64,000 nt of DNA from assembly GCF_004118375.1 (NCBI RefSeq), contig NZ_SDHX01000002.1:1353001-1417000 (forward strand), in the 5' to 3' direction. The notes below the pieces were generated by a model. The model was not told where the DNA came from. It ran no database searches and worked only from the letters and a program-made list of their open reading frames with translations. Origin of the DNA: Oleiharenicola lentus (GTDB taxonomy: Bacteria; Verrucomicrobiota; Verrucomicrobiia; Opitutales; Opitutaceae). Within the stretch, counting starts at the first letter, position 1, and each line of letters begins with the position of its first letter. Made by a program: the position numbers and the translations under genes. Below are positions 19,401 to 26,498 of the stretch, piece after piece.

Positions 19401-19723
19401 GTCTTGATCGTCAGGGCCACGTCGGGCCGACCGTCGCCGTCGTAGTCCGCGATGGCCACACCCGTGCCGATGGCGCCGAGCGAAAACTCACGGTAGCGGC
19501 GGCCCCACATCTCGGGGTCATCGTAGGCGTTGATGGCATTCAACCCGGTCTGCTCGGCGGGCAGGGTGGTGAAACGGGTCATCCCGGCTACCGCCGAGCG
19601 CGGTGCGAAGGGAGCCGATTCCAGCCCGGATGGGTTTTCCGCCCACGCCACCCCGGCCACGAGCAAGGCCGTGGCCAGATGGAGGATCGGCCGGATAAGG
19701 GGATTGGGGCAGAGGGAAGCCAT
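16406..19723 (-). CDS. VCBS/FG-GAP repeat protein with ASPIC/UnbV domain (CRTAC1-like)
   Basis: Exported 1105-residue beta-propeller protein. The signal peptide is PLIRPILHLATALLVAGVAW with cleavage near AWA. About thirteen calcium-binding FG-GAP motifs can be read, such as DYDGDGRPDVALT, DVNNDGRPDLYVC, DFDEDGWPDLYVA and DLDGDGHADLLAA. They are split into two groups by an ASPIC/UnbV domain near residues 510-590 (GVGATVRIETASGRQ ... SVEWPGGVRQVFEH). The arrangement suggests two seven-bladed propellers flanking the ASPIC domain. No enzyme motif was found; such proteins are usually thought to bind carbohydrate or protein ligands at the surface. It is followed by the coupled FKBP gene and lies divergent from the TPR/LacI operon, sharing an intergenic region with two LacI-like sites. 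Confidence 0.9.
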   Translation of the reverse strand: MASLCPNPLIRPILHLATALLVAGVAWAENPSGLESAPFAPRSAVAGMTRFTTLPAEQTGLNAINAYDDPEMWGRRYREFSLGAIGTGVAIADYDGDGRPDVALTIKTGGTRLYRNLGGLHFEDMTDRAGLAGSGGVWSQGVAFADVNNDGRPDLYVCRFNAPNLLFINRGDGTFSEEAAARGLALSDASGMAAFHDYDRDGWMDVYVQTNLLDGERRPNGQRDRLYRNNRDGTFTDVTDRAGLRGDTQGHSATWWDFDEDGWPDLYVANDFKDPDQLYRNNRDGTFTDILDRSVPHTPHSSMGADLGDLDGDGHFDLLVADMACTSRLKDHRGQAKIRAGLAEDEKNPAVAPQFMRNALLLGTGAGRALEAAFLAGLDATDWTWSVRLEDLDNDGRLDAFFTNGMVRELHGHDIIQRMMGRESMGERMRIMQATPVLAEANLVFRNLGDLRFEESGRAWGLDHPGVSFGAATGDLDGDGDLDLVFANMDGAPTVCRNDTSTGNAVTVALRGTRANRFGVGATVRIETASGRQVRTLVLARGYLSASEPVLHFGLGAEAEVKRLSVEWPGGVRQVFEHLQANRRYTITEPAEAEPTRPETTPLPFFTETGARLEPVIESREKPFNEWSREPLLPWRLNRTGPSVLAADLDGDRQPDLVIGGVSGQAGKLLTNLGDGQFMAYGANLFPDATLPDGPMLAFDADQDGDMDLLLTKTGTAAPADSAAYEPRLFFNNGRGRFAAASGLLPSLPVSAGAAAAADFERQGRVGIFIGGRSVPGAYAQVPRSALLAWRDGRYADVTAEVAPGLERIGLVTAALWSDVDADGWLDLLVACEWGRVACFRNREGRGFEDVTEKLGFAAAGTGWWRSLAAADFNGDGRPDFAAGNTGLNTRYRASAAEPALLYAGVSVGGTAPQLIEAEWREGRLYPLRDRDTLAKLLPAALRPFPTAVAYAKAALTDVFPADALAAAAKLAATELRNGLFLSQPDGTWKFTPLPRLAQIAPMTALHAGDLDGDGHADLLAAGNSFAPTPETGRFDGGLGWLLRGDGRGGFTPVPAAESGFVVPGEACALVASDLDGDGRIEFLVTQNNGRALIFRRSVRRPTAP

Positions 19724-19797
19724 GCGGGGGCGACGCGGGCAGACTGCTCTCTGATGACGCCGTTTTGCGTTGGCCAGCCGAAGGTTTGCGGACCAAC

Positions 19798-19811
19798 ACT
19801 AAACGTTAGAG
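19798..19811. promoter_or_regulatory. Candidate LacI-type operator (ACTAAACGTTAGAG; reads CTCTAACG on minus)
   Basis: Located 75 bases upstream of the VCBS gene start in the divergent promoter region. The core CTAAACGTTAGAG is repeated with one mismatch 56 bases further on. CTAA-ACG-TTAG is an inverted repeat around a central CG. Confidence 0.5.
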
Positions 19812-19853
19812 TGACACCCCGCTTGCTGACTGCCGGCCAGCGAAGTGTGCTCC

Positions 19854-19867
19854 GCTACACGTTAGAG
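19854..19867. promoter_or_regulatory. Second copy of the operator-like motif (GCTACACGTTAGAG)
   Basis: Matches the 19799-19811 copy at 12 of 13 positions and lies 32 bases upstream of the TPR gene start. The pair sits between the divergent VCBS and TPR/LacI genes, as expected if one of the encoded LacI proteins represses both directions. Confidence 0.5.
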
Positions 19868-19898
19868 CAACCCCGCCGCCACCCCACCGGCCCCACCC

Positions 19899-21326
19899 TT
19901 GCCACGCTTGCGCTCACCGCTGCTCATTGCCTCCGCCTTGCTGCTAACCGCAGCCGGCGGACTGGTTTGGTCGCGCCAATCCGAATCCCGCCAATGGGCC
20001 CGTGCGCGGCCGGCGTTGCCCGCGACGGTAGGCGACAGCGCCCCGGGGCTCGATGCGCGTCTCGCCGCGTGTGCGGCCCGTTTTGCGTCTTGGCCCGCTG
20101 ACCGGGTGGCACTCGCGGAGTTCGCCCAGCTCTGTCAGGCCAACGGACGGCTCGCCGAGGCCATGCAAGCCTACGAGGCCCTGCTGCTCGTCGACCCGGA
20201 CGAAGCCCGCTGGCCACACCTGCTCGCGAGTTTGCTCACCGGCTACGGTCGCCACGCCGATGCGCTTCCCTTGCTCGAAAGGGCGGCCACTCTCGCACCC
20301 AACCAGCCGATTGTCTGGCTACGCCTCGGCGAGGTGCGCTTGAAAAGCAACCGGCCCGACGAAGCCGTCGCCGCCTTCACCACCGTGCTGAAGTTGAAAC
20401 CCGGCGACCCGCATGCGCTCTTCGGCCTCGCCCGCTGCGACCTGCAGAGCGGACGCCTCACCGCCGCACGCAGCCGCCTGCAGGAAGCCGTCGCGGCCGA
20501 CCCGGCCCTACCCGGCGCGCAATCCCTGCTCGCCACCGTTTGGGAGCGCCTCGGCAATCCGGCCGCCGCCGAGGCCGCGCGCCGGCGCGTGAGCGGCGAC
20601 GGCCGCTACACCGAGGCGCCCGATCCGTGGGCGGTGGATCTCGCCGCCCACGGCCACGATCCCTACGCGCTCCTGGTCGCAGCCTCTGCGCTTTCCTCGG
20701 ACGGACAGCCTCGCTCCGCGCTGCCGCTGCTCGCGCGCGCCCTCACCCTCGCCCCGCAGGACGCGCGGCTGCACCGCCAGTTGGGCAACACCCACGTTCG
20801 CCTCGGCGACCTGTCATTCGCCCGTGCCCCGCTCGAACGCGCCCTCACGCTGGCCCCCGGCGACGAAAAAATCCGCACCGATCTCCTGAACCTGCTCAGG
20901 GAATTGAAGGACAGCCCCGCCGCCGAGCAGGTGGTGCTCGATGGGCTCACCGCCTGCCCGGACAGCAACGCATTCCGCTTCGAGGCCGGCCTGATCGCCG
21001 CGCGGGCCGGGCGCAACGAGGAGGCCATCGCACGCTTCACCGAGGTGTGGACCCGCGAATCCGGCCTCACCGCCGCCCCCTGCGAGCTCGCCGCCACCTA
21101 CTTCGCCGCCGGGCGCGAAGCCGAGGGTGCTGCCGTGTTGGAAAAACTCGCCGCGCAACATCCGGACGACGCCGGCGTGCTCACGCTCCTCGTTCGACGT
21201 GGCATCTCAACGCGCGACCCGCGCACCGGCGACTGGCTGCGCCGCGCCCAGACTGCCAGCCGACCGCCCCCGCTGCTCGCCGAGCTGCGCCAGGCCTACT
21301 TCGCCCGCTTCGGCGTGATGCCATGA
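19899..21326 (+). CDS. Membrane-anchored tetratricopeptide repeat protein
   Basis: A 475-residue TPR protein. It starts with TTG 19899 and has an N-terminal signal or anchor helix (SPLLIASALLLTAAGGLVW). The remainder is helical repeats of about 34 residues, for example QANGRLAEAMQAYEALLLVDPDE, YGRHADALPLLERAATLAPNQ and KSNRPDEAVAAFTTVLKLKPGD, giving roughly ten TPR units. TPR proteins act as protein-binding scaffolds; the partner is not evident, but the divergent VCBS/FKBP proteins are likely candidates. Its stop overlaps the start of the next LacI gene by 4 bases (ATGA), so it is translationally coupled to a regulator, which is unusual for a structural protein. Confidence 0.85.
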   Translation: MPRLRSPLLIASALLLTAAGGLVWSRQSESRQWARARPALPATVGDSAPGLDARLAACAARFASWPADRVALAEFAQLCQANGRLAEAMQAYEALLLVDPDEARWPHLLASLLTGYGRHADALPLLERAATLAPNQPIVWLRLGEVRLKSNRPDEAVAAFTTVLKLKPGDPHALFGLARCDLQSGRLTAARSRLQEAVAADPALPGAQSLLATVWERLGNPAAAEAARRRVSGDGRYTEAPDPWAVDLAAHGHDPYALLVAASALSSDGQPRSALPLLARALTLAPQDARLHRQLGNTHVRLGDLSFARAPLERALTLAPGDEKIRTDLLNLLRELKDSPAAEQVVLDGLTACPDSNAFRFEAGLIAARAGRNEEAIARFTEVWTRESGLTAAPCELAATYFAAGREAEGAAVLEKLAAQHPDDAGVLTLLVRRGISTRDPRTGDWLRRAQTASRPPPLLAELRQAYFARFGVMP

Positions 21327-22399
21327 ACCTGCCCCCGGCCAATCCTTCCGCCCCGCCCGCCCGCCGGCCCACGCTCAAGGACGTGGCCCGCGAGACCGGC
21401 TACCACATCACCACGATCTCGCTCGCCCTGCGCGGCCACGCGAGCATCCCGACGGAAACACGCCAGCGCATCGAGGAGGTCGCGCAGCGCATGGGCTACC
21501 AGCGCAACCCGGTTTTTTACGCGCTCAGCCGTTTCCGCCAGGAAGGGCGCGTGCGTGCGCCCGCCCCGCGCATCGCCTACCTCGAGAACTACGGCGCCGG
21601 CTCCGGCAACTCGCGTCCGCCCTACCAACAGTCCATCTACGAGGGCGCCCGCCGCCAGGCCGAGTTGCTCGGCTACCAGCTCGAGGTGCTCGCCGTCGGC
21701 GAGGACGACCACGACGCACGCAGTCTCAGCCACCACCTGCGCGACAACCACATCACCGGCGTCGTGATCGGCAGCTTCCAGCCCGGTTTCGCCGAGATCG
21801 CGCTGAACTGGGCCGACTATGCCGTCTGCAAGATCCATTCCCGCCACACCGAGCCCAACGCCACGGTCGTCGCCAACGACCAGCTGCGCGAGGTGCGCAT
21901 GGCGTTCCGCCGCCTCGCCGCGCTCGGCTACCGCCGCATCGGCCTCGCCGTGGGCCGCGCCGACGAGGACGCCAGCGGCCACCGCCACACCGCGGGTTAC
22001 CTGATGGAGCAGGCGGCCGTGCCCGCCGACCGGCAGATCCCGCCGCTCATCTTCCCCTACAACACCGATGCCGGCATGCTCGGCGGCATGATCACCCGCT
22101 GGGTGCGCCGCCACCAGATCGATGCCGTCATATGCAACTGGACGAGCGTGCGCGAGATCATCGAGGCCGCCGGCCTGCATGTGCCGCAGGATGTCGCCTG
22201 CGCCTGTCTCTGCCTCTGCGACGCCGCGCCGGAGGGATTGGCCGGCGTCCGCCCGCACCTGCACCTCGTCGGCGAGCGCGCCGTGTCCATCGTGGTCACG
22301 CAGCTCAAGTCCGGTCAGCCCGGCCTGCCCGAAGTCCCTTCCTCCATCTATGTCCAAAGCACCTGGCAAGACGGCCCGTCGGCGCCGCCCCGCAACTGA
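21323..22399 (+). CDS. LacI/GalR-family transcriptional regulator (first of a tandem pair)
   Basis: LacI regulator of 358 residues. The helix-turn-helix is PTLKDVARETGYHITTISLAL, followed by RIEEVAQRMGYQRNPVFYAL. The effector domain shows family features such as TGVVIGSFQPGF and the final strand ending IYVQSTWQDGP. ATG 21323 overlaps the TPR stop by 4 bases and puts the HTH about 15 residues in, so it is preferred over long upstream readings. The 3' end overlaps the next LacI gene by 50 bases in another frame. It probably controls the local glycan genes, perhaps through the CTCTANCG sites. Confidence 0.92.
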   Translation: MNLPPANPSAPPARRPTLKDVARETGYHITTISLALRGHASIPTETRQRIEEVAQRMGYQRNPVFYALSRFRQEGRVRAPAPRIAYLENYGAGSGNSRPPYQQSIYEGARRQAELLGYQLEVLAVGEDDHDARSLSHHLRDNHITGVVIGSFQPGFAEIALNWADYAVCKIHSRHTEPNATVVANDQLREVRMAFRRLAALGYRRIGLAVGRADEDASGHRHTAGYLMEQAAVPADRQIPPLIFPYNTDAGMLGGMITRWVRRHQIDAVICNWTSVREIIEAAGLHVPQDVACACLCLCDAAPEGLAGVRPHLHLVGERAVSIVVTQLKSGQPGLPEVPSSIYVQSTWQDGPSAPPRN

Positions 22400-23492
22400 G
22401 GCGGTCGTCGCCCCGGCCCCGGCCGCGAAGCAATACTACACCCTGGCCGACATCGCAGCCAAGGCGGAGGTGCACGTCACCACGGTCTCGCTCGCGTTGC
22501 GCGATCACCCGAGCATCCCGCCCGCCACCCGCGCGCGCATCCGCGCCGTCGCCCGCGAGTTCGGCTACCAGCGCGATCCGCTGCTCGACGCCCTGAATTT
22601 TCACCGCGCCCAGCGCAACCCGCAGGCCCGCCGCGCCAGCACGGCCTTTGTCGTGCATGCGGCCACCACGCGCCTCTTCAGCGGCAACCACTACCAGCCG
22701 CTCGTCTATGCCGGCGCCAAGGCCGCCGCCGAGGCCCACGGGCACTCGCTCGAGATCTTCGTCGTCGGCCACGGCCATCTCGCGCCGGCGCGCCTCAACA
22801 CCATCCTCAACGCGCGGGGCATCACCGGCGTGCTGCTTTCCACGTTCGAGATCGACATCGGCCAGCTCGACCTCGACTGGAGCCAGTTCTGCGCCGTGAA
22901 GATCGAGTGCCTCCACCTCGCGCCCAACCTCGACGCCGTTTCCAACGACCAGATGCAGGTCGCCCGCCTCGCCATGCGCCGCCTGCGCACGCTGGGCTAC
23001 CGCCGCATCGGCCTGGCCACCGCGCGCGAGGACCAGACGCGCCTCGGCGAATCCTTCGGCATGGGCGTGCTCGTCGAGCAGGCCTCCCTGCCAGAGAACG
23101 AGTGCGTGCCGCCGCTCATTTTCAGCCTCGCCGAGGTGCCCATGCTGCACCGCCTCATCCCCGAGTGGATGCGCGCGCATCAGGTGGACGTCATCATCTC
23201 CAATTGGAACGAGCTCTTCGACGTCTTCGCCACCGCGCAGATCAAGCTGCCCGACGATGTCGCCTTCGCCTCGCTCGACGTGCCGCCCAGCATGCCGCAC
23301 ATCGCCGGCGTCGTGCAGAACCACCGCCTCGTCGGTCAGCGCGCGATGGAGCAGCTCGCGATCATGACCGACGCCTACCAGCGCGGTGTGCCCGAGGCGC
23401 AGTCTGTCACCTACATCCCCGGTTACTGGCAGGACGGCGTCACCGCGCCGAAGAAGCCGCACTCGGCCCCGACCCCGCTCGAGGTGTTGTGA
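22350..23492 (+). CDS. LacI/GalR-family transcriptional regulator (second of a tandem pair)
   Basis: A 380-residue LacI regulator. It has a 25-residue basic N-terminal extension (TARRRRP) before the helix-turn-helix YTLADIAAKAEVHVTTVSLAL. The effector domain includes NTILNARGITGVLLSTFEID, and it ends PGYWQDGVTAPKK, parallel to its upstream neighbour. The domain layout and several phrases are shared with the upstream LacI protein (LAMRRLRTLGYRRIGLA versus MAFRRLAALGYRRIGLA), so the two arose by duplication. ATG 22350 lies inside the end of the previous gene (50-base overlap). The gap downstream holds two LacI-like sites and a terminator before the receptor gene. Confidence 0.92.
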   Translation: MSKAPGKTARRRRPATEAVVAPAPAAKQYYTLADIAAKAEVHVTTVSLALRDHPSIPPATRARIRAVAREFGYQRDPLLDALNFHRAQRNPQARRASTAFVVHAATTRLFSGNHYQPLVYAGAKAAAEAHGHSLEIFVVGHGHLAPARLNTILNARGITGVLLSTFEIDIGQLDLDWSQFCAVKIECLHLAPNLDAVSNDQMQVARLAMRRLRTLGYRRIGLATAREDQTRLGESFGMGVLVEQASLPENECVPPLIFSLAEVPMLHRLIPEWMRAHQVDVIISNWNELFDVFATAQIKLPDDVAFASLDVPPSMPHIAGVVQNHRLVGQRAMEQLAIMTDAYQRGVPEAQSVTYIPGYWQDGVTAPKKPHSAPTPLEVL

Positions 23493-23665
23493 GGTTGGAC
23501 TGACTCTGGGGTGGAGCCCGCGCTCCGCGCGGGCTGGATCGGAACAATTGCGTGACCGCGCTTGAGCGCTCGGGCGAAAGCGTGGCCACAAAGAGACGCC
23601 GTGTGCGACAAGCCCGCCGTCGCCCCGCTCCCCTTGAAGTAATGCGGCTGCGTTTGCGCGCTTTA

Positions 23666-23679
23666 CTCTACCGATTGAG
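23666..23679. promoter_or_regulatory. Candidate LacI-type operator CTCTACCGATTGAG
   Basis: Imperfect dyad CTC-N-A-N-CG-N-T-N-GAG with a central CG, matching LacI-family operator geometry. It is the first copy of a 21-base direct repeat. Confidence 0.55.
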
Positions 23680-23714
23680 CGCCGGGCTCTACCGTTTGAG
23701 GGCCCGGCGCTTTT
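23679..23714 (+). terminator. Hairpin terminator after the LacI pair
   Basis: Perfect 9-base-pair stem GCGCCGGGC / GCCCGGCGC with a 14-base loop, followed by TTTT. The loop contains most of the second operator copy, so protein binding at the DNA level and termination at the RNA level share the same bases. Confidence 0.7.
23687..23700. promoter_or_regulatory. Candidate LacI-type operator CTCTACCGTTTGAG
   Basis: Second copy of the 21-base tandem repeat, with one mismatch to the first over 14 bases. The spacing of 21 bases is two helical turns, which would place two regulator dimers on the same face of the DNA. Confidence 0.55.
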
Positions 23715-23845
23715 GCGGGCATCCCCGCCAGCTGTGGGAATGCGCGCGCCCGCGAAAACCCAGCGCGGACGCAGCCCCTTCACCCCGAAGATCCTTTTGC
23801 CCCCCCATGGGCGCCCCCCGGCGTCCGGCAAAAACCCAAAACCAT

Positions 23846-26278
23846 ATGAACCCAGCACTGCAGAACTGTCAGTTCACCGGCCGCCGCCTTCGGCTGGCCG
23901 GTCCGGTCTTGTGCGCCGCCTTGCTCGCCTCCGCGGGCCAGGGCTTCGCCCAGACCGCTCCCGCGGCTCCCGCCAGCGAGGAGACGGAGGTCGTGAAACT
24001 CCCGACCTTCTCGGTCTCGACGGAGCGCGACTACGGCTATCGCGCCTCCAATTCGATCGCCGGCTCGCGCACCAACACGCCCATCAAGGACCTACCCGTG
24101 AACATCCAGGTGTTCACGAAAGACCTTATGGACGACCTTGGCCTCATGACCCAGGTGGATCTCGAGGCCTACAACGGCTCGCTCGTGAACGGCGGTTCCG
24201 ACCGCAATTCCAACAACTCCATCCAGCAGGCCTACAACGCGTTTCTTTTTCGCGGCTTCCAGCAAAACTGGGGCCTGCGCGACGGTCTCCGCGAATATGA
24301 TCCGGTGGACCTGCAGGGCATCGCCCGCGTCGAGGTCGTCAAGGGCCCCGTCGCCGCGCTCTACGGTCTCACCTACCCCGGTGGCGTGATGCAGAACATC
24401 ACCAAGTCAGTCGAAATGGGTAAGACCTTCGGCCGCGCCAACGTCAGCATCGACAGCGAAGGCGAATATCGCGCCGCGCTCGACGCCAACTACAGCGGCA
24501 AGCTCAACGAAGGCGAGTTCGGCGCCCGCTTCAACGGCGCCTACACCCAATCCAAGGACCAGCGCGCCCACTCCGAGGGCAAGGTCGAATACAGCCAGCT
24601 CAACCTCGCCTGGAAGCCGCTCGCGAGCACCACCATCGAGTTCCTCATGGAGCACGGCTACCGCGAGAAACCCAACGGCCTCGGCTTCTTCAGCCGCGGC
24701 GAGACCGGCGCCGCCGGCAACTTCGCCGACATCCCGCTCCAGATCTTCCACCCCGACATTCCCTGGGAGTGGAACTGGTCCGACGGCGCCAACATGCGCT
24801 CGCTCGAGACCAACCTCTACCGCGGCAAGATCACCCACACCATCGGTGACCTCGACCTGCAGGCCCACTGGCAGTATTCCGACCGCCAGCAGATCGACGG
24901 CAACGGCTGGGACGCCTCCGGCAACAGCCAGAGCGGCGACGGCTGGGAAGCCGGCGGCGGCTGGACCACCTATGCCGGCCAGGAAGTGATCGAGATGGGT
25001 TACTCCTACCGCGACTGGTCCAACCAGATGCACACCTACGGTTTCACCGGCGTCTACAAGCTGGATGTCGCCGAGACGAAGCACACCTTCGCGTTCGGCG
25101 CCAACGCCTGGGCCGAGAAGTTTGTCTCACGCTCTTCAACCCAGGCCGGCGCGGCCAACCCGATCCGTCTGCGCTTCCCCGTCAAGTCCGGCATCCCGAT
25201 CAACACGAGCTACGCCCCGCCGCCAGACTTTCACCCTGTCACCGACGGCAACGGCTACACCCACGAGAACAACTCGAACGACTACTACTTCGCGAACTGG
25301 CAGATGTCGGCTTTCAACAATCGCCTGAACACGAATGTCAGTGTCAACCGCACCAACGTGAAGCTCATGCAGTGGGCCAACGGCCAGGCCACCACCCCCG
25401 GCGTGACCAAGCAGTCGAAGACTTCGCCCATGGTCGGTGCGGTCTACAAGGTTACCGACGCCGTCTCGGTGTTCGGCCTCTACTCGACGTCGCTGTTCCC
25501 CGACTCGGGCAAGGACAGCCGCGGCGGCCAGTTCACCCCGCAGGTCGGCAAGGGCCTGGAGTTCGGCGCGAAGTTCGAGACCGCCGACGGCAAGCTCAGC
25601 GGCACGGTCACCTACTTCAGCATCCTGCGTGAAGGCGGTTCGCAGAACGACCCCAACAAGAATAACGTCAACACCGACGAATACGACCGCCTCACCGCGC
25701 TCGGCACCCCCGCCGCGCTCGCCCAGCGCGACGCGCAGTGGAGCAGCCGCCCCCTCGGCGACCTGATCCAGGGCGGCGAACAGGAAGGCAAGGGCTTCGA
25801 GGTGGACGTCGTTTACCAGCCCACCAAGAACTGGCAGGTGGTCGGCAGCTTCGCCAACGTGGACCACGAGTTCACGAAGTCGGCCGTCGCCGCCACCATC
25901 GGCCAGACCTACCCGCAGGCCATCAAGACCCGCTACTCGCTGCTCACCCGCTACACCTTCACGGAAGGCGAGGCGAAGGGCGCGTTCGTAGGCCTCGGCC
26001 TCAGCGGCGGCTCCAAGGCCCTGATGGACTACGTGAACTTCGGCGGCAAGGACGTCGCGCGCTTCGAGCCCGCCCGTCTCAACGCGGACCTGTTCGCCGG
26101 CTACAAGTTCAAGTTCCTCGGCCGCGACTCGTGGGTCCAGCTGAACGTCAAGAACCTGACCGAAGAGGACAACTACTTCGGTTGGAAGGCCACCGGCTCC
26201 GCCACGAAGCTCGCCACCGAGCGCTACGAGGTGCCGCTGCCGCGCGTCTATCGCCTGACCTTCGGCATCGATCTCTGA
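23846..26278 (+). CDS. TonB-dependent outer-membrane receptor
   Basis: Outer-membrane transporter of 810 residues. ATG 23846 gives a signal peptide (RLRLAGPVLCAALLASAGQG, cleavage near FAQ). A plug domain follows, starting around PTFSVSTERDYGYRASNSIAG and including DLPVNIQVFTKDLMDDLG and VEVVKGPVAALYGLTYPGGVM. The barrel ends in YRLTFGIDL. The plug is nearer to the siderophore/FpvA-like type than the first receptor, so the substrate could be a glycan fragment or a chelated metal. Its position after a LacI pair and near GH1 favours a sugar. A strong terminator follows at 26306-26336. Confidence 0.92.
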   Translation: MNPALQNCQFTGRRLRLAGPVLCAALLASAGQGFAQTAPAAPASEETEVVKLPTFSVSTERDYGYRASNSIAGSRTNTPIKDLPVNIQVFTKDLMDDLGLMTQVDLEAYNGSLVNGGSDRNSNNSIQQAYNAFLFRGFQQNWGLRDGLREYDPVDLQGIARVEVVKGPVAALYGLTYPGGVMQNITKSVEMGKTFGRANVSIDSEGEYRAALDANYSGKLNEGEFGARFNGAYTQSKDQRAHSEGKVEYSQLNLAWKPLASTTIEFLMEHGYREKPNGLGFFSRGETGAAGNFADIPLQIFHPDIPWEWNWSDGANMRSLETNLYRGKITHTIGDLDLQAHWQYSDRQQIDGNGWDASGNSQSGDGWEAGGGWTTYAGQEVIEMGYSYRDWSNQMHTYGFTGVYKLDVAETKHTFAFGANAWAEKFVSRSSTQAGAANPIRLRFPVKSGIPINTSYAPPPDFHPVTDGNGYTHENNSNDYYFANWQMSAFNNRLNTNVSVNRTNVKLMQWANGQATTPGVTKQSKTSPMVGAVYKVTDAVSVFGLYSTSLFPDSGKDSRGGQFTPQVGKGLEFGAKFETADGKLSGTVTYFSILREGGSQNDPNKNNVNTDEYDRLTALGTPAALAQRDAQWSSRPLGDLIQGGEQEGKGFEVDVVYQPTKNWQVVGSFANVDHEFTKSAVAATIGQTYPQAIKTRYSLLTRYTFTEGEAKGAFVGLGLSGGSKALMDYVNFGGKDVARFEPARLNADLFAGYKFKFLGRDSWVQLNVKNLTEEDNYFGWKATGSATKLATERYEVPLPRVYRLTFGIDL

Positions 26279-26305
26279 TCCTTGGTTAGATTCAGGTAGG
26301 TATCT

Positions 26306-26336
26306 GGAGGGCGGGTGGTTCCCGCCCTCCTTTTTT
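26306..26336 (+). terminator. Rho-independent terminator after the receptor gene
   Basis: Perfect 10-base-pair stem GGAGGGCGGG / CCCGCCCTCC with a 5-base loop and a run of six T, 28 bases after the receptor stop. Confidence 0.9.
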
Positions 26337-26369
26337 ATGCCCGGATCAATGTCCTTATCCTCAACAAGC

Positions 26370-26399
26370 GTGTCATTCTGAGCGCAGCGAAGAATCCAG
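26370..26399. repeat. Dispersed repeat copy 1 (TGTCATTCTGAGCGCAGCGA...)
   Basis: The same unit of about 29 bases, ending GAAGAATCCA, recurs at 48911-48939, 49803-49830, 51830-51858 and inverted at 51778-51805. All copies are intergenic. This copy lies between the terminator and the SGNH/TPR gene. Confidence 0.85.
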
Positions 26400-26498
26400 T
26401 GAACGGCCTCCGAACCTGCCCTGCGGCCGATTTCCGTTCCCCGTCCCCGCCTTTCCTTCCTCCTTCCTAATTCCTCATTCTTCCTTCCTCCTTCCCCC

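Larger units (their letters stand above)
23493..23845. other. Regulatory gap between the LacI pair and the second receptor
   Basis: This 353-base stretch has no convincing gene. An open frame continues upstream from the receptor but lacks any signal peptide or family similarity. It holds a 21-base tandem repeat with two LacI-like operators (23666-23700) and a hairpin terminator (23679-23714). The receptor promoter is expected after 23714. Confidence 0.6.

Noticed and set aside
23552-23845. 98-residue upstream extension of the second receptor
   Set aside because: Arginine-rich with no signal peptide; it runs through a terminator and operators. The signal peptide begins at ATG 23846.
23846-26278. 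Iron-siderophore receptor call for the second TonB-dependent receptor
   Set aside because: Plug type would permit it, but no siderophore or iron-regulation gene is nearby, and the context is LacI/GH1, so a specific siderophore role was not assigned.
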